DNA of 39,675 nucleotides from Alkalilacustris brevis (GTDB lineage: Bacteria > Pseudomonadota > Alphaproteobacteria > Rhodobacterales > Rhodobacteraceae), in NCBI RefSeq assembly GCF_003350345.1, contig NZ_QNVJ01000094.1:1-39675 (forward strand), in the 5' to 3' direction. Positions 18,244 to 25,627 of this stretch are shown one piece after another. Within the stretch, counting starts at the first letter, position 1. The number at the start of each line of letters is the position of its first letter. The notes under the pieces were generated by a model. It was not told where the DNA came from. It did no database searches and worked only from the letters and a program-made list of their open reading frames with translations. The position numbers were made by a program, and so were the translations under genes.

Positions 18244-18777
18244 TCAATGCCGAGTCCAGCCTGACGGGCGGCGCTGGCCGCCCCGCGCCGGTGGCCCGGC
18301 CTGTTGGTCGCTGCCCGGGCGATCCGGCGCGCGCTCATCGGGCGCAACTTCTTCGAATTCGGCGTCGATGATATCAGGGTCGCCCGGCGCCCGCCCCGGC
18401 TTTCGCGCGGCCCGCCCGACAACGACCCGATGCACCCCGTGGCGCAGGATGAAGGCAAGCGCGGCCACGCGCAGCGGCGGAATCAGCAACAGAAAGCCGA
18501 TCGTGTCGGTCAGAAAACCCGGCGTCAGCAGCAGCGCCCCGGCAAACAGGATCATCACCCCATGCGCCAGCGGCTCCAGCGGATCGCGCGCGCGCTCGAG
18601 CGAACGCTGCACATCCGCAAGTGCCCGATGGCCCTGCTGGCGCATAAGCGCGGTGCCCGCCAGGGCGGTCAGAATCACGATGCCCAGCGTGGGCCATAGC
18701 GTAAGCCAGCCGCCAACCTGAATGAACAGGGCAATCTCGATCAGCGGAACGACAATGAACAGGGCAAAAAGCCACAT
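18244..18777 (-). CDS. fxsA: FxsA-family membrane protein
   Basis: FxsA proteins are small cytoplasmic membrane proteins; the E. coli member suppresses F exclusion of phage T7, and its cellular role is unclear. The 177-aa protein opens MWLFALFIVVPLIEIALFIQVGG. It has further hydrophobic segments around 25-45 and 75-110, including GALLLTPGFLTDTIGFLLLIP, the family hallmark. The tail after about 125 is charged and Pro/Gly-rich, so probably disordered. It is divergent from the Tim44-like gene across 107 bp. Confidence 0.88.
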   Translation of the reverse strand: MWLFALFIVVPLIEIALFIQVGGWLTLWPTLGIVILTALAGTALMRQQGHRALADVQRSLERARDPLEPLAHGVMILFAGALLLTPGFLTDTIGFLLLIPPLRVAALAFILRHGVHRVVVGRAARKPGRAPGDPDIIDAEFEEVAPDERAPDRPGSDQQAGPPARGGQRRPSGWTRH

Positions 18778-18884
18778 GAAACCTCTCCGTTATCTGAAGG
18801 TGACAAGGTGGACTTGTCGCCCCTGCGCACTTACATAAGGGCGCAAGCCATGTTACGAAACCCGTTCACCCGCTTGAGGCAATA

Positions 18885-19553
18885 ATGGACTCTGCCGTGC
18901 TCCAGCTCCTAGTTCTGGCCGGGATTGCGATTTTCCTGGTTCTCCGCCTGAAAAGCGTTCTCGGTTCGCGCGAGGGGTTCGAAAAGCCGCCGCTGCCCGA
19001 GAACCGCGCCGAGTCGGCCGGTATCTCGCATCGCCCGGAATTCGAGGTGATCGAAGGCGGCCCGGATACCGACATAACCGATTATGTCGAGGAAGGCAGC
19101 AAACAGGCCGAGGCCCTGGCCGAAATGAAGCGGGTGGATCCGGATTTTCATGTCGGCGATTTCCTGAACGGCGCGCGTCAGGCCTATGAGATGATCCTCA
19201 TGGCCTTCGAGAGCGGAGACATGGATGCGCTGGTGCCGTTCCTTTCGCGCGATGTCTACGAGAGCTTCATGGAAGTGGTCGAGATACGCGAACGCGAGGG
19301 ACTGACCGTCGAGGCAGCCTTTGTCGGGCTGCGCGATGTGCGCATTCTCAACGCCTATCTCGACCCCGAGACGTCGGAGGCCGAAATCACCATCCGTTTC
19401 GATGCTGAGCTGACTTCGGTGGTGCGCAACAGCGAGGGCGAGATTGTCGAGGGCGACCCGAACGAGATCAAGCGCCAGAAGGATGTCTGGACCTTCGCCC
19501 GTGATCTGAGCCGGGATGATCCCAACTGGCAGCTCGTCGCCACGGGTGAGTGA
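18885..19553 (+). CDS. Tim44/TimA-domain membrane-associated protein
   Basis: The 222-aa protein has an N-terminal hydrophobic segment (about 4-21, LQLLVLAGIAIFLVLRL) and, from about residue 85, a Tim44-like domain (DFHVGDFLNGARQAYEMILMAFESGDMDAL through WTFARDLSRDDPNWQLVATGE). Bacterial members are inner-membrane proteins related to the mitochondrial import motor subunit Tim44; their role is uncertain, with membrane protein assembly suggested. The stop overlaps the mltA GTG start as GTGA. Its position next to secB, fxsA and mltA fits an envelope function, but this is inference. Confidence 0.88.
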   Translation: MDSAVLQLLVLAGIAIFLVLRLKSVLGSREGFEKPPLPENRAESAGISHRPEFEVIEGGPDTDITDYVEEGSKQAEALAEMKRVDPDFHVGDFLNGARQAYEMILMAFESGDMDALVPFLSRDVYESFMEVVEIREREGLTVEAAFVGLRDVRILNAYLDPETSEAEITIRFDAELTSVVRNSEGEIVEGDPNEIKRQKDVWTFARDLSRDDPNWQLVATGE

Positions 19554-20614
19554 GCCAGGTGCGCCTGCGGTCGGCACTGGCCCTTGTTCTGGGGGCGGGT
19601 CTGGCCTTTTCGGGCGGGTCAGGCAGCCGGGCGCTGGCGCTTGAGGCGGAAATCCTGAGTTTCGCCGATCTCGACGGCTGGGACGACGAGGATCACGCCG
19701 AAGCCTTTGCGGTTTTCCAATCCACCTGCCCCGACCTGACTGCGCCCGACTGGGTTGTCGTCTGCGCCTTTGCCACCAGCAACCCCGAGCCGCGCGCCTT
19801 TTTCGAGCTGTTCTTCCGGCCCGTGCGGCTGTCCGGTCGGCAGCCTGTTCTTTTTACGGGATATTTCGAGCCGGAGCTGCGCGCTGCGTCCGAGCCGGAC
19901 AAGTTCTACAAATACCCTGTTTACCGCCTTCCGCCAGAACTTGGCCCAGAGGGTTCCGCCGTTGGCAACGGACCGACGCGGGCGGAGATCGATGAACAGG
20001 GTGTGCTGGACGGGCGTGGCCTTGAAATCGCCTGGCTGCGCGACCCGGTAGACCTTTATTTTCTTCAGATCCAGGGCTCGGGCCGGCTGCGCATGAGGGG
20101 TGGCAGCATCCTGCGCCTGGGGTATGCGGGGCAGAACGGGCATCCGCGGCGCTCCATCGCGTCCGAGCTTGTGCGCCAGGGGGTTTATGAGCCGCATCAG
20201 GTTTCCGGTGCCGTGATCCGAAACTGGGTTCGTCGCAACGCCGAAGAAGGGCGCGAGTTGCTCAATCACGATCCATCTTATGTGTTTTTCCGCGAGCTTG
20301 ATGCGCTACCGGGTGATGATGGGCCACTGGGCGCGATGAACCGGCCGCTGACTGCCGGGCGCTCGATTGCCGTCGATCCGCAGGTTTATCCGCTGGGCGC
20401 CCCGATCTGGGTCGAGAAGGAGGGCGAGACTCCCAAGCGGCGGCTGATGATCGCACAGGATACCGGCGGGGCGATCCGCGGGCCGCGCCGCGCCGACCTG
20501 TTTCTGGGCACCGGTGCCGAGGCGGGCGAAAAGGCCGCGCGCATTCGCGACCATGGACAGATGGTTGCCCTGCTGCCGATCGAGCAGGCCTATAGCTACG
20601 CCTTGGGGTATTGA
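19550..20614 (+). CDS. mltA: Membrane-bound lytic murein transglycosylase A (MltA family)
   Basis: MltA cleaves the beta-1,4 bond between MurNAc and GlcNAc in peptidoglycan and forms 1,6-anhydroMurNAc ends. The 354-aa protein has a hydrophobic signal-like N-terminus (about 5-30) with no lipobox Cys, unlike E. coli MltA, so it is predicted periplasmic or signal-anchored. The MltA domain includes LFTGYFEPEL, LFFLQIQGSGRL-type motif YFLQIQGSGRLRM, and RLGYAGQNGHP. The C-terminal 3D domain has VDPQVYPLGAPIW and IAQDTGGAIRGPRRADLFLG. The start is GTG at 19550, overlapping the previous stop by 4 nt. Confidence 0.95.
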   Translation: MSQVRLRSALALVLGAGLAFSGGSGSRALALEAEILSFADLDGWDDEDHAEAFAVFQSTCPDLTAPDWVVVCAFATSNPEPRAFFELFFRPVRLSGRQPVLFTGYFEPELRAASEPDKFYKYPVYRLPPELGPEGSAVGNGPTRAEIDEQGVLDGRGLEIAWLRDPVDLYFLQIQGSGRLRMRGGSILRLGYAGQNGHPRRSIASELVRQGVYEPHQVSGAVIRNWVRRNAEEGRELLNHDPSYVFFRELDALPGDDGPLGAMNRPLTAGRSIAVDPQVYPLGAPIWVEKEGETPKRRLMIAQDTGGAIRGPRRADLFLGTGAEAGEKAARIRDHGQMVALLPIEQAYSYALGY

Positions 20615-20617
20615 GCC

Positions 20618-21253
20618 GTGGCGCGCAAACGCACAGCCCGCGGGTTGCGGCCCGAAGAGCGCGAACTGTGGCGCCGTATAGCGGCCAGCACACGGCCGCT
20701 GAGTGGCCAGCCGGTGGCGGCCCGGCGCCAGCAGTCTGATCCGAAGCCGCAGCACGAGCCCCTGGCGCCCCCACCATCCGAAACCCGGCCCGAACCCGCG
20801 CAAAGACCTGCGCTGCCGCTGTTTCGCATAGGCTCCCGCGCCGAACCCGAAACAGGGCGCGTCGATCTCGCGACCCCCGCGCCCGAGGCCGTCGGGCAGC
20901 ATCCGGCGATGGATCGCAAGGCCTTTCAGCGCCTGTCGCGCGGCAAGTTGCGGCCCGAGGCGCGGCTTGACCTGCACGGCATGACCCTGGCCGAGGCGCA
21001 GCCGGAACTGATCCGCTTCATCCTGTCGGCACAGGCGGCGGGGCGGCGGCTTGTTCTGGTGATTACCGGCAAGGGGCGCCCGCGCGACGATGACGGCCCG
21101 ATCCCGCAGCGTGCGGGCGCCCTGCGCCACGAGGTGCCGCTCTGGCTGGCGCGGCCGCCGCTTTCGTCGGCGGTGCTTCAGGTCGCGCGGGCGCATCAGC
21201 GCCACGGCGGCGGCGGGGCTTATTATGTCTATTTGCGCAGGTCCGGACGCTGA
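20618..21253 (+). CDS. Smr/MutS2-type domain protein
   Basis: Stand-alone Smr proteins are putative endonucleases acting on nucleic acids; the biological role in alphaproteobacteria is not settled. The 211-aa protein has an Arg/Pro-rich N-terminal half (about 1-100) and a C-terminal Smr domain with LDLHGMTLAEAQ (about 112-123), VLVITGKG (about 147-154), and GALRHEVPLWL. The GTG start is 3 nt after the mltA stop. It is convergent with the following hydrolase gene, separated by 9 nt. Confidence 0.9.
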   Translation: MARKRTARGLRPEERELWRRIAASTRPLSGQPVAARRQQSDPKPQHEPLAPPPSETRPEPAQRPALPLFRIGSRAEPETGRVDLATPAPEAVGQHPAMDRKAFQRLSRGKLRPEARLDLHGMTLAEAQPELIRFILSAQAAGRRLVLVITGKGRPRDDDGPIPQRAGALRHEVPLWLARPPLSSAVLQVARAHQRHGGGGAYYVYLRRSGR

Positions 21254-21262
21254 GCCCTGCGC

Positions 21263-22357
21263 TCACGGTGCGAGGATGATCTCGGTGGCGTTGCGGATGG
21301 TCAGCACTGTGCCGGGCAGAAAGCCCAGCCGCCCGCCGTCATCCTCGAAAACGGTGCTGACTGCGGCAGCATTTCGCAGCAGTTCCAGCATGGCCGGCGA
21401 GCTTCCGGGGTCCATATGCCCCAGCCCTACCGAGAATTCGCCTGTCTCCAGCACCAGAACCTCCAGATCGGCAATCTCGGCGACCGAACCGATGTTGCCC
21501 AGCCTGTCAGGCCGACCGGTCAGCCGGGCGGAAAGCGACAGCGCACGGTCGCGGTGTGAGGTGAACAGGATGAAGGGCTGCGGCAGATCCTCAATCTCGC
21601 GCGCTTGCGCGTGGAAGAGATCGACATCGATATCGGGCGAGAGCAACACGACGCCGGCCAGGTTCCGCAGCGTGGGGTTATCGCGTATGGCCATCTGGCG
21701 CAGGGTCTCCATGGCCAGCAAGCTGCCCATCGAATGCGCGACCAGCATGATCTTTCCGGATCCGGCGGCGGCGAGGTTGTCCAGCAACGCTTCAAGCCCG
21801 TCGCGGGCATAAAGTGCGCTGTCGCGATCATGGACATAGCCCAATGGCCGTGCCGCCGAGGGCCAGGAATAATGAATCTCGACCCCGGGCAGATCGAGAT
21901 CTGCGGTAAGCTGTGCGATCCGGTAAAGGCCCTTGGCAAAGCCTGTGTTGAAGCCATGCACATAAACGATCGATTCACCGCGTTCGCGGGCAAGGGCAGG
22001 GGCAAGCGCGTGCCGGAACGCGCGCGGATCGGGGTAAAGCCGGGCATTGGCGACCAGAAAATCGCGCGCGGGGTCGGCTTGTCGCGAACGTGGCGGCCAG
22101 TTGATACTGCCGGGGTCACGCTGCGGCGGGATGGAGATGTCAAACCGCCCGAAGCGCAGCTCTTCGCTGCGTCCGGCGCCGAATCCCGTTTCATCAAGCG
22201 CGCGGCTGGTGCTCACATAGACAGGGACGATCCGGGTTTCGACATCGGTGTCCGGCAGCTTGGTCAAAACCTTGTCGGGGCCGCAGGCAGACACCAGCAG
22301 CACAAGGATTATCAAGGATAATAAGCGCGACACGGCAAGCGGCCCGGCAAGTTTCAC
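21263..22357 (-). CDS. Alpha/beta-hydrolase lipoprotein (DUF900-like)
   Basis: The 364-aa protein has a lipoprotein signal ending LLVSAC, with Cys25 as the predicted lipidation site. The mature part contains the alpha/beta-hydrolase elements SIVYVHGFNTGF (oxyanion region) and the nucleophile elbow VAHSMGS with the catalytic Ser. A C-terminal His such as that in VGLGHMD probably completes the triad. The pattern matches the DUF900 group of envelope hydrolases, whose substrate is unknown. Start is GTG at 22357. It is a lone minus-strand gene between smr and hslU; 126 bp separate it from hslU, and I see no distinct signals in that gap. Confidence 0.85.
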   Translation of the reverse strand: MKLAGPLAVSRLLSLIILVLLVSACGPDKVLTKLPDTDVETRIVPVYVSTSRALDETGFGAGRSEELRFGRFDISIPPQRDPGSINWPPRSRQADPARDFLVANARLYPDPRAFRHALAPALARERGESIVYVHGFNTGFAKGLYRIAQLTADLDLPGVEIHYSWPSAARPLGYVHDRDSALYARDGLEALLDNLAAAGSGKIMLVAHSMGSLLAMETLRQMAIRDNPTLRNLAGVVLLSPDIDVDLFHAQAREIEDLPQPFILFTSHRDRALSLSARLTGRPDRLGNIGSVAEIADLEVLVLETGEFSVGLGHMDPGSSPAMLELLRNAAAVSTVFEDDGGRLGFLPGTVLTIRNATEIILAP

Positions 22358-22483
22358 ACGACACCGCCCAGCCTAACGCGCCCGGATGATCACGGCCAGA
22401 GATTCACGGCCGCTGCGTGCCGACGCCGCGCAACTCTGTGCCATCGCTGCACTACGTTCCACTCGGCAACGCAGCCGCCCGCG

Positions 22484-23785
22484 TCAGAGCACATAGCGGC
22501 TCAGATCAGCCGAGCGGGAAAGCTCGCCCACGTTCTTCTCGACGAAATCGGCATCGACGGTCACGACCTCGCCGCTGCGGTCGGGCGCGTTGAAGGAAAG
22601 CTCTTCGAACACGCGCTCCATCACGGTGTAAAGCCTTCGCGCGCCGATATTCTCGACCGACTGGTTGACCTCGGCGGCGATGCGGGCCAGCGCGGCGATG
22701 CCGTCTTCGGTGAATTCGACGTTCACGCCTTCGGTTTTCATCAGCGCGGAATACTGGCGGGTAAGCGCGTTGTCGGTTTCCGTCAGGATGCGCACGAAAT
22801 CGGCCTCGGTCAGGGCGCGCAGGTTCACCCGGATCGGCAGGCGGCCTTGCAGTTCGGGCAGCAGATCGGAGGGCTTGGCGATGTGAAACGCCCCCGAGGC
22901 GATGAACAGGATATGATCGGTCTTGACCGGCCCGTGTTTGGTTGAGACCGTGGTGCCCTCGATCAGCGGCAGCAGGTCGCGCTGCACGCCTTCGCGGCTG
23001 ACCTCGCCGCCGCGCGCGTCCGAACGGGCGCAGACCTTGTCGATCTCGTCCAGGAAGACGATGCCGTCCTGCTCCACCGATTCCAGCGCGGTGCGGGTGA
23101 CGGTTTCATCGTCAAGCAGTTTGTCGGCCTCTTCCGAGATCAAGACGTCATGGCTTTCGGCAACGGTGATCTTCTTGCGCTGGGTGCGCCCGCCGAAGGC
23201 CTTGCCGAACAATTCGCCCAGATTCATCATCCCGCCGCCGGGCTGGCCGGGAATTTCCATCATCTGCATGGGGTTGCTGGTATCGGTGATGTCGATCTCG
23301 ATCACCTTGTCGTCCAGCTCGCCGCGGCGCAGCTTTCCGCGGAACATCTCGCGGGTCTGGTCGCGTGCGTTCTCGCCGGCGATGGCCTCGATCACGCGCT
23401 CTTCGGCGGCGGCTTCGGCACGGGCGCGGACCTCTTCGCGCATGTGTTCGCGGGTCATGGCGATGGCGGAATCGACCAGATCGCGGATGATTTGTTCGAC
23501 ATCGCGGCCTACATAGCCGACTTCGGTGAACTTGGTTGCCTCGATCTTGATGAAGGGCGCGCGCGCCAGTTTCGCCAGCCGGCGCGAGATTTCGGTCTTG
23601 CCCACCCCGGTGGGGCCGATCATCAGGATATTCTTGGGAAAGACCTCCTCGCGCAGGCTTGGGTCAAGCTGCCGCCGCCGCCAACGCGAGCGCAGCGCCA
23701 CCGCCACGGCGCGCTTGGCGTCCTTCTGGCCGATGATGAAACGGTCGAGCTCCGAGACGATCTCGCGGGGGGTGAGGCTGGTCAT
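22484..23785 (-). CDS. hslU: HslU, ATPase of the HslUV protease
   Basis: HslU is the AAA+ unfoldase that feeds the HslV peptidase. The 433-aa protein has the N-terminal [17 protein letters not shown], Walker A GPTGVGKT at 57-64, the substrate-gripping pore loop GYVG at 90-93, an intermediate I-domain (about 105-240) rich in charged residues, Walker [11 protein letters not shown], sensor motifs [12 protein letters not shown] and [14 protein letters not shown], and the C-terminal LSRYVL that inserts into HslV. ATG at 23785 has AAGGA 9 nt upstream. hslV lies upstream on the same strand but is separated by 702 bp holding brnTA in the opposite direction, so hslU needs its own promoter or a long read-through. 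Confidence 0.98.
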   Translation of the reverse strand: MTSLTPREIVSELDRFIIGQKDAKRAVAVALRSRWRRRQLDPSLREEVFPKNILMIGPTGVGKTEISRRLAKLARAPFIKIEATKFTEVGYVGRDVEQIIRDLVDSAIAMTREHMREEVRARAEAAAEERVIEAIAGENARDQTREMFRGKLRRGELDDKVIEIDITDTSNPMQMMEIPGQPGGGMMNLGELFGKAFGGRTQRKKITVAESHDVLISEEADKLLDDETVTRTALESVEQDGIVFLDEIDKVCARSDARGGEVSREGVQRDLLPLIEGTTVSTKHGPVKTDHILFIASGAFHIAKPSDLLPELQGRLPIRVNLRALTEADFVRILTETDNALTRQYSALMKTEGVNVEFTEDGIAALARIAAEVNQSVENIGARRLYTVMERVFEELSFNAPDRSGEVVTVDADFVEKNVGELSRSADLSRYVL

Positions 23786-23860
23786 ACTTTGCAATCCTTT
23801 TCGGTTCTGGCCGATGTAGGCCATGCAATCCGGAAAATGAAGAGGTCGCACAACTTTGTA

Positions 23861-23908
23861 TTGACGAATGTATATACAGTTACTACGCTATCGTTGTGTA
23901 GGGTAACT
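23861..23908 (+). promoter_or_regulatory. Candidate brnTA promoter/operator
   Basis: This AT-rich stretch between hslU and brnT holds a TTGACG box (23861-23866) that can pair with a poor -10 around TACGCT (23884-23889, 17-nt spacing). A perfect 10-bp palindrome TGTATATACA lies at 23869-23878. AGTTAC (23878-23883) and GTAACT (23903-23908) form a further inverted repeat. Such palindromes suit autoregulation by the BrnA antitoxin, which binds its own promoter in characterised systems. The precise elements are inferred. Confidence 0.4.
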
Positions 23909-23981
23909 CCCAACACAAGAACTGGTCGGGAGGAGTGGACCATGAGAGCACACACGTGCGAGGGACGGAGAAATCGCCATA

Positions 23982-24281
23982 ATGGAATACTTCTCTTGGG
24001 ACGAAACAAAGCGGCTCAGGGCGATCGAAAAACACAAGATTGACTTCGCTGATGCCGCCACGATCTTCCTTGGTTTCCATCTTGTCTTGCCTGCGCGTAG
24101 CGATATCGAACAGCGGCAGATAGCAGTCGGAAAACTTAATGGGATCGTGATCTCGGTTGTCTATACGGTTCGCGGTGAAACCTGCCGCATCATTACAGCC
24201 CGAAGGGCACGACGCGATGAACGAGAGCACTACGAAGCGCTACTCTCTGGACGAGATTCGCCGGATGAAGGGCGAAACTGA
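23982..24281 (+). CDS. brnT: BrnT-family toxin
   Basis: BrnT is a RelE-fold ribonuclease toxin of the type II BrnT/BrnA system that stops translation when free. The 99-aa protein shows the family pattern: FSWDETKRLRAIEKHKIDFADA at the N-terminus, an EQRQIAVGKLNGIVISVVYT core, and [20 protein letters not shown] near the C-terminus, where the basic residues are thought to form the active surface. GGAG lies 11 nt before the ATG. It overlaps brnA by 65 nt. Base composition is more AT-rich than that of the neighbours, which fits acquisition by transfer. Confidence 0.9.
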   Translation: MEYFSWDETKRLRAIEKHKIDFADAATIFLGFHLVLPARSDIEQRQIAVGKLNGIVISVVYTVRGETCRIITARRARRDEREHYEALLSGRDSPDEGRN

Positions 24282-24501
24282 CTGGCAACACCTTCGTGAA
24301 GCCGGAGATTATGAAGGTGAATCAGAAATCGAGGTAGATTGGACGAAGGCGCAATTGATCGAGCCCACGCCAAAGAAACCCGTTTCTATCCGTCTAGATC
24401 CTGACGTTCTGGCCTTTTTCAAAGCTCAAGGGCGCGGTTATCAAACCCGAATCAATGCAGTCCTCCGAGCCTATATGAAGGCTCAGGTCAATCGACGCTG
24501 A
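24217..24501 (+). CDS. brnA: BrnA-family antitoxin
   Basis: BrnA neutralises BrnT and represses the operon. The 94-aa protein has an N-terminal toxin-binding part ([15 protein letters not shown] and EIEVDW) and a C-terminal ribbon-helix-helix domain with [20 protein letters not shown] and [16 protein letters not shown], the family hallmark. The ATG at 24217 lies inside brnT; GAAGGG is about 9 nt upstream. Its last 14 bp overlap the end of hslV on the other strand, tail to tail. Confidence 0.92.
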   Translation: MNESTTKRYSLDEIRRMKGETDWQHLREAGDYEGESEIEVDWTKAQLIEPTPKKPVSIRLDPDVLAFFKAQGRGYQTRINAVLRAYMKAQVNRR

Positions 24502-25048
24502 TGCTTTCCACCGTCAGGTTGCCGTTGGTGTAGACGCAGATATCGGCGGCGATGGCCATGGCCTTGCGCGCGACCTCTTCGGGGGGCAGGTCGCTCTCCA
24601 TCAGCCCGCGCGCGGCGGCCAAGGCATACATCCCGCCCGAGCCGATGGCGGCCACGTCATGTTCAGGCTCCAGCACGTCGCCCGCGCCGGTGATGACATA
24701 AAGCTCTGGCCCGTTCGAGACCAGCAGCATCGCCTCGAGCTTCTGCAAGTACTTGTCGGTGCGCCAATCCTTGGCCAGGTCAACCGCTGCGCGCTGGAGC
24801 TGGCCGGGCGTGGCCTCAAGCTTGGTCTCCAGCCGCTCGAGCAGGGTGAAGGCATCGGCGGTGGAGCCCGCGAACCCCACCAACACGTCATGCCCGCCGG
24901 GGCTGAGCCGGCGCACCTTGCGTGCACTGCCCTTGATCACCGTCTGGCCCAGGCTGACCTGCCCGTCGCCGGCAATCACCGTCTGGCTGCCCTTGCGCAC
25001 GGCCACGATTGTGGTGCCGTGCCAGCCCGGAAAGCTGCTGTCTGCCAT
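24488..25048 (-). CDS. hslV: HslV, peptidase of the HslUV protease
   Basis: HslV is the N-terminal threonine peptidase of the HslUV protease, related to proteasome beta subunits. The 186-aa precursor starts [19 protein letters not shown]; removal of the first 11 residues would expose Thr12 as the nucleophile. Conserved blocks include [37 protein letters not shown], and [15 protein letters not shown]. The stop codon region overlaps brnA. Upstream, a Rho-independent terminator and a palindromic element separate it from trxA, so it is probably transcribed from its own promoter, which I could not place. Confidence 0.97.
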   Translation of the reverse strand: MADSSFPGWHGTTIVAVRKGSQTVIAGDGQVSLGQTVIKGSARKVRRLSPGGHDVLVGFAGSTADAFTLLERLETKLEATPGQLQRAAVDLAKDWRTDKYLQKLEAMLLVSNGPELYVITGAGDVLEPEHDVAAIGSGGMYALAAARGLMESDLPPEEVARKAMAIAADICVYTNGNLTVESISVD

Positions 25049-25093
25049 CTGTTGCGCCTTTCGTCTGTCAAACCCGTAGGCGTGTGCGCATAT

Positions 25094-25119
25094 GAAAAAG
25101 GGTGCGCCACGGCGCACCC
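25094..25119 (-). terminator. Rho-independent terminator of the trxA transcript
   Basis: Read on the minus strand, an 8-bp GC stem (GGGTGCGC and GCGCACCC, 25112-25119 and 25100-25107) with a short loop is followed directly by TTTTT (25099-25095). This is the clearest intrinsic terminator in the window. It should end transcripts coming from addA-trxA before hslV. Confidence 0.85.
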
Positions 25120-25145
25120 CTTGCACGGATCGGGGCGCGCGCGCC

Positions 25146-25251
25146 TTAAAGCAATTCGGCTATTCGTTGAATCGCCGAATTGCTTCAACCTTTTGTTTTC
25201 TCGCAATTTCGAACCGAAAAAGTCTATCAACTTTTTCTGAAATTGCTTTAA
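25146..25251. repeat. 106-bp nested palindromic element (MITE- or REP-like)
   Basis: Terminal inverted repeats TTAAAGCAATT (25146-25156) and AATTGCTTTAA (25241-25251) bound the element. Inside are two hairpins. Hairpin A has a perfect 12-bp stem (25149-25160 with 25174-25185) plus an inner 4-bp stem. Hairpin B has GCAATTTC/GAAATTGC (25203-25210, 25239-25246) enclosing GAAAAAGT/ACTTTTTC (25216-25223, 25230-25237). The element is AT-rich in a GC-rich setting. Its right end includes the TAA stop of trxA. No ORF is present. A mobile origin is inferred from structure only; a transcript-end structure for trxA is the alternative. Confidence 0.65.
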
Positions 25252-25568
25252 ACCGCTTCGTCGATCCAGCTTTTCAGCGCGGCCTTGGGCGCTGCGCCGA
25301 CCTTGTTCGAGACAACCTGCCCGTCCTTGAACAGAAACAGCGCCGGAATGCCGCGAATGCCCAGCTGTGCCGGGGTGCCGGGGTTTTCATCGACATTGAC
25401 CTTAACGATCTTCACCTTGCCGGCGTATTCCTCGGAGAGCTCTTCCAGCGCGGGGCCGATCTGCTTGCAGGGGCCGCACCATTCGGCCCAGAAATCCACC
25501 ACCACGGGGATGTCGGACTGTTTTACCTCGGCATCGAAGGTCGCGTCGGTCACGGGATGGGTGGTCAT
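25248..25568 (-). CDS. trxA: Thioredoxin
   Basis: Thioredoxin is the general cytosolic disulfide reductant. The 106-aa protein has the full fold with active site WCGPC (Trp30-Cys34), [17 protein letters not shown], the [25 protein letters not shown] stretch with the cis-Pro, and a C-terminal helix. GGAG lies upstream of the ATG at 25568. It is the last gene of the addB-addA-trxA run, 59 bp after addA. The TAA stop falls inside the palindromic element that follows. Confidence 0.97.
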   Translation of the reverse strand: MTTHPVTDATFDAEVKQSDIPVVVDFWAEWCGPCKQIGPALEELSEEYAGKVKIVKVNVDENPGTPAQLGIRGIPALFLFKDGQVVSNKVGAAPKAALKSWIDEAV

Positions 25569-25627
25569 GGGAGCTCTCCGGAAAAATTGCGCTGTCCGGC
25601 GATACCTATGGTTGCCGCGCCCAACGG

